DNA of 17,536 nucleotides from JAQVQN01 sp964428885 (GTDB lineage Bacteria > Verrucomicrobiota > Kiritimatiellia > RFP12 > UBA1067): the NCBI GenBank assembly GCA_964428885.1, contig CAYRZP010000038.1, forward strand, positions 1 to 17,536, read 5' to 3'. The position numbers were made by a program, and so were the translations under genes. This document shows positions 1-6,097 of the stretch, piece after piece (the stretch's first letter is position 1; each line of letters starts with the position of its first letter). The notes under the pieces are model-generated. The model saw only the letters and a program-made list of their open reading frames with translations, did no database searches and had not been told where the DNA came from.

Positions 1-1
1 C

Positions 2-1210
2 ATCGTCCCCAAAACCAAAATCGCCGCCAACGGCGACTACAACCTCAGCGGGGAAAGGTATCGGGAGAGTGGGCAGCGTGTTTCGCAATACCCACATGTG
101 CGCCTGGATGAGATTGCCAGGGTGACATCGGGCAACTCGGCACCTCAGGGCGAAGAATACTTTGCCGGCGGCGAGCACTTTTTCATTCGCACGTCGGACG
201 TTGGAGCCGTTCACCTTTCAGATCACTTTGTTGGCTCTGCCGACAAGGTGAACGCAAAAGCAGCTTCAGAACTCCGGCTGGAGCTATTCCCAAGCGGAAC
301 GATTCTGTTTCCGAAGAGCGGCGCTTCCACCTTTCTAAACCACCGCGTCGTCATGGGCGCACCCGCCTATGTCTCTAGTCATCTCGCCTGCATCATGTGC
401 GACGAAATGAAGGCCCTTCCGAAGTTTGTCTACCATCTTCTATGTCGGGTTGACGCCCGAGAAATAACTCCGGACCAAGCCTATCCCTCCCTGCGACTTT
501 CGGAGATTGGTGCTATCCAAATCCCCCTCCCGCCGCTCGACATCCAGAAGGAGATAGTGGCGGAGATCGAGGGGTGCCAGAAGGTCATTGACGGCGCCCG
601 CGCCGTCCTCGACCACTACCGCCCCCACATCCCCATCCGGCCCGAGTGGCCGATGGTGGAAGTCGGTGAGCTCACGACGCCAGAGTACGGTTATACCGCA
701 AGCGCAGCAGACGAGGGGGATGCCCGGTTCATTCGTATTACGGACATCGCTCCCGATGGCACGTTGAGGAAGGATGGAGCCAAGTACGTCTTGATCACTG
801 AAGATGCGCGAACTTCGCTTCTGGCACATGGCGATATTCTCGTTGCGCGAACCGGCGCGACTTACGGCAAGACCATGTTGTTCAGCGCGGACTATCCCGC
901 TGTCTTCGCCTCGTATCTCATAAGGTTACGGTTCGCTCCGGAGCGTGTGGTGCCACGGTACTACTGGGTGTTCGCACAGAGCGACAACTACTGGACACAG
1001 GCCACGTCTCTTATGACCGGAGGCGGACAACCGCAGTTCAACGGCAACGCACTGAAACAGATCAGACTTCCTCTCCCGCCCCTCGAAACCCAACGCGCCA
1101 TCGTGGCCGAGATCGAAGCCGAGCAGGCGCTGGTGGCCGCCAACCGCGACCTGATCGCCCGCATGGAGAAGAAGATCCAAGCCACCCTCGCCCGCGTCTG
1201 GGAAGGATGA
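2..1210 (+). CDS. HsdM-HsdS fusion, C-terminal part (type I-like restriction-modification, specificity region)
   Basis: The frame is open from the left edge, so this is the 3' part of a longer gene. The first 32 codons include NGDYNLSGERYRE, which resembles the C-terminal tail of N6-adenine methylases of the HsdM family (motif I and NPPF would lie upstream, unseen). It then runs without a break into an HsdS-type specificity region, so I infer a methylase-specificity fusion. Counting from the GTG at 98, there are two target-recognition domains, each opening with a FIR..D motif (FIRTSDV 29-35, FIRITDI 211-217). Each ends in the classic proline-rich junction plus helix (IPLPPLD 142-148; LPLPPLE 324-330, each followed by an IVAEIE helix). 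Two domains imply a bipartite DNA target. A separate HsdS starting at GTG 98 is possible but less likely, because the frame upstream reads as HsdM tail. No restriction subunit is visible. The stop codon lies inside an inverted repeat. Confidence 0.85.
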   Translation: MVPKTKIAANGDYNLSGERYRESGQRVSQYPHVRLDEIARVTSGNSAPQGEEYFAGGEHFFIRTSDVGAVHLSDHFVGSADKVNAKAASELRLELFPSGTILFPKSGASTFLNHRVVMGAPAYVSSHLACIMCDEMKALPKFVYHLLCRVDAREITPDQAYPSLRLSEIGAIQIPLPPLDIQKEIVAEIEGCQKVIDGARAVLDHYRPHIPIRPEWPMVEVGELTTPEYGYTASAADEGDARFIRITDIAPDGTLRKDGAKYVLITEDARTSLLAHGDILVARTGATYGKTMLFSADYPAVFASYLIRLRFAPERVVPRYYWVFAQSDNYWTQATSLMTGGGQPQFNGNALKQIRLPLPPLETQRAIVAEIEAEQALVAANRDLIARMEKKIQATLARVWEG

Positions 1211-1282
1211 AGGATGAATTATGAAGGATGAAAAAGAAGCACAAGGCAGCGTTGACGGCCATTCATCATTCAACCTTCATCC
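1205..1282. repeat. Imperfect inverted repeat between hsdMS and the four-helix-bundle gene
   Basis: The arms are 1205-1225 (GGATGAAGGATGAATTATGA plus A) and 1262-1282, whose reverse complement matches the left arm at 19 of 21 positions. The spacer is 36 bp. The hsdMS stop codon (1208-1210) is inside the left arm. The left side also contains GAAGGATGA three times (1202-1210, 1209-1217, 1223-1231). The arms could form a long hairpin in the transcript. Origin and function are unknown. Confidence 0.7.
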
Positions 1283-1300
1283 TTTCAGCCCCGCAGGGAC

Positions 1301-2383
1301 TTGGCGGAGCGGACGAAGGCGTTTGCACTGCGCGTGATGATCCGGCTGTACTCGGCTTTGCCCAGGACGACCGAGGCACAGGTGTTGGGGAAACAGGAGT
1401 TACGGTCCGGAACGTCTGTCGGAGCCAACTACCGGGAGGCAAACCTGGGACGATCCAAGGCTGAGTTCACCGCCAAGATCGGCGACTGCCTCAAGGAACT
1501 GGACGAAACCGCGTATCGGATGGAACTCCTGGTTGAATCCGGCGTTGTGCCTGCGGCGAAGATGGCCGATCTACACGACGAGTGCGATCAACTTCTGGCC
1601 ATTTTCACCACGATCTCCAAGAAGTCCAAGGGACATGACGGTGACTTGCAAGATAAAAGCGCTGTCATGCGCGCCGCTCGGCGCGGAAGGTCACAGGCCC
1701 ATGTCTTCGTTCACCACCAGCACGTGGATGTCGGTCTGGGATGGCTTGTAGTCGGTGACGACGGTCACGTTACAGATGCGTTGAGGCGAGTCGCAGTCGC
1801 TGCAGAAGCCGGTGACCGCGCAGGGGGTCTGCTTGCTGAGGCGCATGGCGTTGGGCGGCGCGGATTTGTCCTTGACGCGGCGGAGAGCCTCGTCGACGCC
1901 GCCTTCGACGATCTTGTTGCGTCCCGCCACGACAATGACTTTGGCGGGGCCGTAGATCATGGCCGCGACGCGGTTGCCTACTCCGTCGATATTGACCAGG
2001 CGGCCGTCGAGGGTGACGGCGTTGGTGCCGGTCAGGAAAAGGTCGCAGGTCTGCTGGCGGCGCATGATCTCCCGTTTCTGTTCCGGCGACAGGTTGGGGA
2101 AGCCGTGGTTGAGGATCTCTTTGCCCTGCCCGGCCAGGTCGGCGGCGATCTCGAGGTCGGCGACGGAGAGCGAGCCGCCGAAGCCGACGTTCTTGGCCGT
2201 CGCGGCCTGTTCCAGGATGTATTTTCCGGCTTCGGCGGCGGTGGCGCAGAAAACGGCGGTGAACCGCCGCTTGGCGAGGTTCTCAACCAGTTTCCGGCAT
2301 TTCTTCTCATGGGTCCACTGGTGCAACTGTTGTGTCCTGGGCAACATGGGGGGCTCCTTTTGAATGGTGGAATGATGGAATGA
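1301..2383 (+). CDS. Four helix bundle protein (23S rRNA intervening-sequence / S23 family); own stop missing
   Basis: Only the first ~111 codons (1301-1633) look like a real protein: the TIGR02436-type four helix bundle, with the typical strings ALRVMIRLYSALPRTTEAQV, SGTSVGANYREA, SKAEFTAKI, LKELDETAYRMELLVESG and LLAIFTTISKKSK. The family was first found as ORFs inside 23S rRNA intervening sequences; free-standing copies are common near restriction-modification genes, and their role is unsettled. The family normally ends at about this point (~115-120 aa), but here the frame stays open to 2383, reading antisense through the LUD gene. The last ~250 codons are therefore very probably not native. 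The start is also odd. Homology begins at about DLAERT, the only start is TTG 1301, and the codons just upstream are translated inverted repeat. The gene may be truncated at both ends or decaying. I place confidence in the family, not in the C-terminus. Confidence 0.65.
   Translation: MAERTKAFALRVMIRLYSALPRTTEAQVLGKQELRSGTSVGANYREANLGRSKAEFTAKIGDCLKELDETAYRMELLVESGVVPAAKMADLHDECDQLLAIFTTISKKSKGHDGDLQDKSAVMRAARRGRSQAHVFVHHQHVDVGLGWLVVGDDGHVTDALRRVAVAAEAGDRAGGLLAEAHGVGRRGFVLDAAESLVDAAFDDLVASRHDNDFGGAVDHGRDAVAYSVDIDQAAVEGDGVGAGQEKVAGLLAAHDLPFLFRRQVGEAVVEDLFALPGQVGGDLEVGDGERAAEADVLGRRGLFQDVFSGFGGGGAENGGEPPLGEVLNQFPAFLLMGPLVQLLCPGQHGGLLLNGGMME
1670..1685. terminator. GC-rich hairpin between convergent ends (weak terminator candidate)
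   Basis: CGCGCCG-CT-CGGCGCG is a perfect 7-bp inverted repeat, five bases past the stop of the minus-strand LUD gene. Read on the minus strand, a CTTTTA stretch follows only after about 10 nt, so it is not a textbook intrinsic terminator. It is also where the plus-strand four-helix-bundle similarity gives out. Confidence 0.3.
1691..2347 (-). CDS. LUD domain protein (LutC/YkgG-like lactate utilization family)
   Basis: This 218-aa protein fits the LUD (formerly DUF162) family. Family-like segments are NVGFGGSLSVADLEI (about 53-67), the core LTGTNAVTLDGRLVNIDG (about 105-122) and NRVAAMIYGPAKVIVVAGRNKI (about 125-146). A cysteine cluster follows near the C-terminus, FCSDCDSPQRIC (181-192), as in the short single-domain YkgG-like members. 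The family is associated with L-lactate oxidation (LutABC), but stand-alone members are widespread and mostly uncharacterised, and no LutA or LutB lies nearby. Substrate is therefore not assigned. The ATG at 2347 has a strong ribosome binding site (AAAGGAG, 6 nt upstream). It follows the DUF721 gene on the same strand after 108 bp that are mostly an 8-bp tandem repeat, so cotranscription is possible. Confidence 0.85.
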   Translation of the reverse strand: MLPRTQQLHQWTHEKKCRKLVENLAKRRFTAVFCATAAEAGKYILEQAATAKNVGFGGSLSVADLEIAADLAGQGKEILNHGFPNLSPEQKREIMRRQQTCDLFLTGTNAVTLDGRLVNIDGVGNRVAAMIYGPAKVIVVAGRNKIVEGGVDEALRRVKDKSAPPNAMRLSKQTPCAVTGFCSDCDSPQRICNVTVVTDYKPSQTDIHVLVVNEDMGL

Positions 2384-2456
2384 TGGAATGGTGGAATGAT
2401 GGAATGATGGAATGGTGGAACGGTGGAATGATGGAATGGTGGAATGATGGAAGGGT
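2361..2456. repeat. 8-bp minisatellite, 12 units
   Basis: Twelve consecutive 8-bp units fill 96 bp with no gaps. The units are GGAATGAT (six), GGAATGGT (three) and single variants TGAATGGT (first), GGAACGGT and GGAAGGGT (last). Three units make 24 bp, so a spurious minus-strand reading gives the eight-residue repeat SFHHSIIP. The array starts 13 bp upstream of the LUD start codon and its last base is the first base of the DUF721 stop codon, so it fills almost all of that intergenic space. There is no CRISPR architecture: the units are contiguous and have no spacers. Confidence 0.95.
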
Positions 2457-2980
2457 CAGGGCAGGTTGACCGCGTTGACCAGTAGGCGCACTTGACGCAC
2501 GCGGTCGCCGCCGGGAAGCGTCTTGACGGCCATTTCGATGTTTTTCAGGTGGGCGCGGCGGATTTCGAAGAGGTGCGGCGAGGAGTCCACAAAGATGTAG
2601 AGCGTGTTGTTCTCCCATTTGCCGGGACGCGCCACCTTCGCGACTTCCGGTGGCGCAAGCTTCGGCCAAGCCGCAATCAGGCGGTTGAACCAGGGGCTCT
2701 CGTTGATCTTAAGGCGCGTCAGGACCTTCTCGACGGCGGCGGCGATGGGCTCGGGGGGCTGGCGCGTCTCGGGCGGGTCGTGGTCGATCGGCAGGCCGGG
2801 TATGACATTGTTGAAAAGGCGCCTGACGCCGCGGTTGTGCCGCTTGTCGCTTTCGGTCAGCTCATGCCGCGCGGCGGTCTTCCTGACGCAGAAGGCGGAC
2901 TCGTCGGCATCGGCGTCGAAAAAGACGTTTTCGGTGGCGGGTTCCTCCGTCTGGTCAAACTGGTGTTTGCCTTTACGCAT
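2456..2980 (-). CDS. DUF721 domain protein (DciA-like)
   Basis: This is a 174-aa protein. The N-terminal ~75 residues are charged and look unstructured. Residues ~78-172 match the DUF721 pattern: a helix (AAAVEKVLTRLKI), then WFNRLIAAWPKLAPPEVAKVARP, a strand pair (NNTLYIFVDSSPHLFEIRRA) and a closing helix and strand (VRQVRLLV). DUF721 includes DciA, the ancestral loader or partner of the replicative helicase DnaB; many members are annotated only as zinc-ribbon or RNA-binding-like, and here only one cysteine is present. A DNA-replication role is a family-based inference. The ATG at 2980 has no Shine-Dalgarno sequence, and an extended -10 element sits six bases upstream, so the mRNA may be leaderless. 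It diverges from the phosphofructokinase gene. Confidence 0.75.
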   Translation of the reverse strand: MRKGKHQFDQTEEPATENVFFDADADESAFCVRKTAARHELTESDKRHNRGVRRLFNNVIPGLPIDHDPPETRQPPEPIAAAVEKVLTRLKINESPWFNRLIAAWPKLAPPEVAKVARPGKWENNTLYIFVDSSPHLFEIRRAHLKNIEMAVKTLPGGDRVRQVRLLVNAVNLP

Positions 2981-2996
2981 GGTTAAAGTATATCAT
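2967..2996 (+). promoter_or_regulatory. Candidate sigma-70 promoter of the PFK-ABC gene run
   Basis: TTGCCT (2967-2972) and TATCAT (2991-2996) are separated by 18 bp. They match consensus at four of six and five of six positions. The predicted start near 3003 gives a ~30-nt leader containing AGAGGAG at 3021-3027 before the GTG at 3034. The -35 lies inside the first codons of the divergent DUF721 gene. Confidence 0.4.
2987..2995 (-). promoter_or_regulatory. Extended -10 promoter, DUF721 gene (leaderless start predicted)
   Basis: On the minus strand the sequence reads TGATATACT, that is TG-N-TATACT, an extended -10 with five of six hexamer matches. No good -35 lies 17-18 bp upstream, which extended -10 promoters tolerate. 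The expected transcription start, ~7 nt downstream, falls on or next to the ATG at 2980. It overlaps the -10 of the divergent plus-strand promoter. Confidence 0.45.
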
Positions 2997-3033
2997 TAAT
3001 GCCTTGATGAAATGAAGCGAAGAGGAGCGTACG

Positions 3034-4251
3034 GTGAAAAAAGGGAACATGCTGATAGCCCAGAGCGGCGGTCCGTCGATGGTGATCAACCAGAGTCTGG
3101 TCGGGGCGGTCTTGGCCGCTCGTGACAACCCGGGCATCGCCAAGATCTACGGCGCCCTGCATGGGATTCAGGGCATACTTGACGAGGATTTTATCGATTT
3201 GAAGAAAGAGAACCGTAAGACGCTGGAGGCGGTGGCGAACACGCCGGCCTCCGCGCTGGGGTCGGTGCGGCGCAAGCCCACGGCGGAGGATTGCGCGGCG
3301 ATCTTCCGCGTCCTGCGCAAGTTGGACGCGCGTTATTTCTTCTATATCGGCGGCAACGATTCCGCGGAGACAGTGCATATCATCAACGAGGCGGCGGCCA
3401 AGGCCGAGTATGCGATACACTGCTTCCACATCCCCAAGACCATTGACAACGACCTGCGCGCGAACGACCACACCCCCGGCTACGGCAGCGCCGCGCGTTT
3501 CGTGGCTTGCGCGGTCAAGGGGGACGATCTGGACAACCGCGCCCTGGGCGGTGTAAAGATCGACGTGATCATGGGGCGCAACGCGGGTTTCCTGACTGCG
3601 GCGGCAGCCTTGGCGCGCCAGGACCCGGACGACGGCCCGCATTTGATCTATCTGCCGGAACGCGCGTTCAGCGTTGACCGGTTTGTCAAAGACGTGAAGG
3701 CCGCCATGAAAAAGTACGGACGCTGCGTGGTGGCGGTTTCGGAGGGCGTCGCCGACAAGGACGGCACGCCGATTGCGGCCAAGTTCACGCGTGAGGCCGA
3801 TTCGCACGGCAACGTGCAGTTGAGCGGCACCGGGGCCTTGGGTGACCTGCTGGCCAGGTCGCTGAAAGAGCGCGCCGGCATCAAGCGCGTGCGCGCCGAC
3901 ACTTTCGGTTATCTGCAGCGTTCTTTCCCCGGCATCGCCTCTGCCGTTGACGCCCTGGAGGCGCGCCTGGCGGGGGTCGCGGCGGTCCGGGCGGCGGTTG
4001 ACGAGGATGTCGCGAGCGGGTCGGTCGCGATCAGGCGTCGGCCGGGCAAGAAGTACGGGGTTGAATTCGTGGTGGTGCCGCTGCGCAAGGTGGCTAAAGA
4101 GACCCGCCACATGCCGGACGCTTTCATCAACAAGGCCGGGAACGATGTGACGAATGCCTTCGTCGAATACGCGCGTCCTTTGGTGGGCGCGCTGCCGCCC
4201 TGCGCGCGGTTTGAGCAGTTGCGGCGGAGGGGTATGGCTTATGCAAACTGA
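3034..4251 (+). CDS. 6-phosphofructokinase, diphosphate-dependent type
   Basis: This 405-aa PFK-family enzyme converts fructose 6-phosphate and fructose 1,6-bisphosphate in glycolysis. Visible motifs are the N-terminal phosphate loop AQSGGPSMVINQ (9-20), GGNDS (106-110), PKTIDNDL (134-141) with the presumed catalytic Asp, MGRNAGF (180-186), the SEGVA segment (216-220) and DTFGYLQRS (289-297). In the family, Asp at the fourth position of GGxDS together with Lys in PKTIDND marks enzymes using pyrophosphate, whereas ATP enzymes have GGDGS and PGTIDND. Both PPi-type residues are present, so PPi is the predicted donor and the reaction would be reversible. The Asn in GGNDS is unusual, since GGDDS is typical. 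The GTG start is supported by AGAGGAG six bases upstream. Its end overlaps the next gene by 11 bp, and it heads a seven-gene run. Confidence 0.9.
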   Translation: MKKGNMLIAQSGGPSMVINQSLVGAVLAARDNPGIAKIYGALHGIQGILDEDFIDLKKENRKTLEAVANTPASALGSVRRKPTAEDCAAIFRVLRKLDARYFFYIGGNDSAETVHIINEAAAKAEYAIHCFHIPKTIDNDLRANDHTPGYGSAARFVACAVKGDDLDNRALGGVKIDVIMGRNAGFLTAAAALARQDPDDGPHLIYLPERAFSVDRFVKDVKAAMKKYGRCVVAVSEGVADKDGTPIAAKFTREADSHGNVQLSGTGALGDLLARSLKERAGIKRVRADTFGYLQRSFPGIASAVDALEARLAGVAAVRAAVDEDVASGSVAIRRRPGKKYGVEFVVVPLRKVAKETRHMPDAFINKAGNDVTNAFVEYARPLVGALPPCARFEQLRRRGMAYAN

Positions 4252-4702
4252 AGACAATAAAATCAGCGGGATCGCGCCGGACGAGACGCTTTCGCGCATC
4301 GAGCTGCAGATCGAGCAGGAGAAGCTGAAACTGGAGCGCGAGCGGATATTGCTGGAGCGTGAGCGTCTGGAGTCGGCGCGCGAGCGGGTAAGGGCGCAGG
4401 AGGGCCTGCGCACCGACAAGAACGGCAAACTGTCCGTGAGCCTCTCCACCCTGATCATGGCTTCGATAATATGCACGCTGTCGGGCGGGATACTCGGCGC
4501 CTTTTCCGCCTCGACGCATCTGAACCGGCGCAGCACGGCAAGGTTGCAGGAGGTCATGCAGACGTTGGCGGCGGCGACGCCTGAGCGCGTCGGGGTCGCC
4601 ACCAACCAGGCCGGGACCGCTTCGGCGGGACTGCCCTCATGGTTAAGGGCCGTGCAGCCCAAGGACGCGCACGCCGGAATCTCGCTGGTGGTAATACAAT
4701 AG
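4241..4702 (+). CDS. Small coiled-coil membrane protein, unknown function
   Basis: I do not recognise this 153-aa protein. Residues ~15-57 are a strongly charged, heptad-like helix rich in Glu, Arg and Leu (ELQIEQEKLKLERERILLER), a likely coiled coil. Residues ~65-90 are a single hydrophobic membrane segment (LIMASIICTLSGGILGAFSA). The last ~60 residues are polar and low in complexity, so the protein looks like a single-span membrane protein with a cytoplasmic coiled coil. I chose ATG 4241 because GGAGG lies at 4226-4230; the frame is open further upstream but that part only shadows the phosphofructokinase. The start is inside the end of the PFK gene (11-bp overlap), indicating translational coupling. 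The sugar-phosphate mutase follows after 21 bp. Membrane tethering or scaffolding of a neighbour is conceivable but unproven. Confidence 0.7.
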   Translation: MQTEDNKISGIAPDETLSRIELQIEQEKLKLERERILLERERLESARERVRAQEGLRTDKNGKLSVSLSTLIMASIICTLSGGILGAFSASTHLNRRSTARLQEVMQTLAAATPERVGVATNQAGTASAGLPSWLRAVQPKDAHAGISLVVIQ

Positions 4703-4723
4703 CAGCGGACGAGGGGAGCGGGG

Positions 4724-6073
4724 ATGTCTTTTTTCAAAGCCTATGACATGCGCGGGGAGTTCGGTCGGGATTTCAGTCTTGACACCGTCTACCGCATCGG
4801 GCGCTGGCTGCCGGAACTGCTTGACGCGCGGCGCATGCTGGTCGGGCGGGACGCGCGGCTGACCTCAGAGGCCGTGCGTGACGAATTGTGCAGGGGCTTG
4901 ACCGAATCGGGGTGCGACGTGGACGACATGGGTCTGGCCACGACGCCGATGGTCTATTTTTTCACAGCGCGCGACGGTTATGACGCTTCGGTGCAGATCA
5001 CGGCCTCGCACAACCCGGCCAGCCACAACGGCATGAAAGTGTCCCGCGCCGGCGCCGTGCCGGTCGGTTACGGCAGCGGTCTGGCGGAGCTTGAGCGCAG
5101 GGTGCTGTCGGGCGGGCTGCCGCCGACCGCGGTCAAGGCCGGCGTGCGGCGGCAGACAGAGTGCCGGGGCCGTTTCGTCGAATGGCTGCGCGGACACGCG
5201 GGCGATTTGTCGGGCCTGCGTTTCGCGGTGGACTGTTCCGACGGCGTGGCCGGGATGTTCGCGCGCGATCTTTTCGGCGACGGCCCGCTGTATCTCAACG
5301 CGGCGCCGGACGGGCGTTTCCCCAACCACGCGCCCAACCCGCTGGAAGCCGAGAACCGCGAGCAGTTGAAGGCGGCGGTGCTGGCGGGGGGGCTTGACGC
5401 AGGGGTGATATTCGACGGCGATGCTGACAGGGTCATGTTTTTAGACGAGACCGGGGCTTTCGTGCAGCCGGACTATCTGATACCGATTTTGGCGAGGCGT
5501 TTTCTGGCGGCGGAACCCGGCGCCAAGGTCATCCACGACGTGCGCACCTCCCGCGGCGTGATTGAAGCCTTAATGGCGGACGGCGCAAGGCCGCTGATGG
5601 GCAAGGTGGGGCACGCCTTCGCCAAAATCCTGATGCGCGAGAGCGGGGCGGTCTGCGGCGGCGAACTGGCCGGGCATTATTATTTCCGCGATTTCTTCTG
5701 CTGCGACTCCGGGGAGCTTGCGGCGCTGCTGACGCTCGAAGCTCTGGCCGCGGCCAAAAGGCGCGGGGTCAGCTTCAGCGGGCTGATGGCGCCGATCCGC
5801 AGATACGCCAACTCGGGCGAGCGCAATTACCGCATAGCGGACAAGGACGGCGCGATCAAGGCCGTCCTTGGGTATCTGGACAGGTGCGGAGAAGCTTTGT
5901 CCCGGACGGACATCGACGGTGTGCGGGTTGATTTCCGGGACTGGTGGGTCAATGTCCGCAAATCCAACACCGAGCCGTTTTTGAGGTTGGTGGCAGAGGC
6001 TGTTGACAGCGAGCGTCTGGCCGGCCGGCTGAGCGATTTAGAGAGGGTGTTGGCGCCTTTTGCCGGTGGCTGA
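4724..6073 (+). CDS. Phosphomannomutase/phosphoglucomutase (alpha-D-phosphohexomutase family)
   Basis: This 449-aa enzyme interconverts hexose 1- and 6-phosphates, feeding nucleotide-sugar and glycan synthesis. All four family signatures are present: the phosphoserine loop TASHNP (93-98, Ser95), the Mg-binding loop DGDADR (231-236), the sugar-binding loop GGELAGHYYF (312-321, where GEMSGH or GELSGH is usual) and the phosphate-binding loop RKSNTEPFLRL (412-422). The N-terminal KAYDMRGEFG and the GGELxGHYYF loop resemble the ManB/AlgC branch that accepts both mannose and glucose phosphates, rather than GlmM. The ATG has GAGGGGAG upstream with good spacing. It lies between the small membrane protein and the ABC ATPase and is probably cotranscribed with both. 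Mannose versus glucose preference cannot be decided from sequence. Confidence 0.92.
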   Translation: MSFFKAYDMRGEFGRDFSLDTVYRIGRWLPELLDARRMLVGRDARLTSEAVRDELCRGLTESGCDVDDMGLATTPMVYFFTARDGYDASVQITASHNPASHNGMKVSRAGAVPVGYGSGLAELERRVLSGGLPPTAVKAGVRRQTECRGRFVEWLRGHAGDLSGLRFAVDCSDGVAGMFARDLFGDGPLYLNAAPDGRFPNHAPNPLEAENREQLKAAVLAGGLDAGVIFDGDADRVMFLDETGAFVQPDYLIPILARRFLAAEPGAKVIHDVRTSRGVIEALMADGARPLMGKVGHAFAKILMRESGAVCGGELAGHYYFRDFFCCDSGELAALLTLEALAAAKRRGVSFSGLMAPIRRYANSGERNYRIADKDGAIKAVLGYLDRCGEALSRTDIDGVRVDFRDWWVNVRKSNTEPFLRLVAEAVDSERLAGRLSDLERVLAPFAGG

Positions 6074-6097
6074 GGGAGAAGACGCTGGGAGCGACGG

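Noticed and set aside
2361..2456. CRISPR array
   Set aside because: Units are 8 bp and contiguous with no spacers, and no cas gene is nearby.
2307..2669. Open frame encoding SFHHSIIP repeats
   Set aside because: It is a translation of the 8-bp minisatellite running out of frame into the DUF721 gene, not a repeat protein.
4154..4240. Longer N-terminus for the small coiled-coil protein
   Set aside because: Those codons are an out-of-frame reading of the PFK C-terminus; GGAGG supports ATG 4241.
2983..4737. 584-codon minus-strand open frame opposite the first phosphofructokinase
   Set aside because: It is an antisense shadow of high-GC coding sequence; the plus strand encodes an unmistakable PFK with all motifs, and the minus translation resembles no protein.
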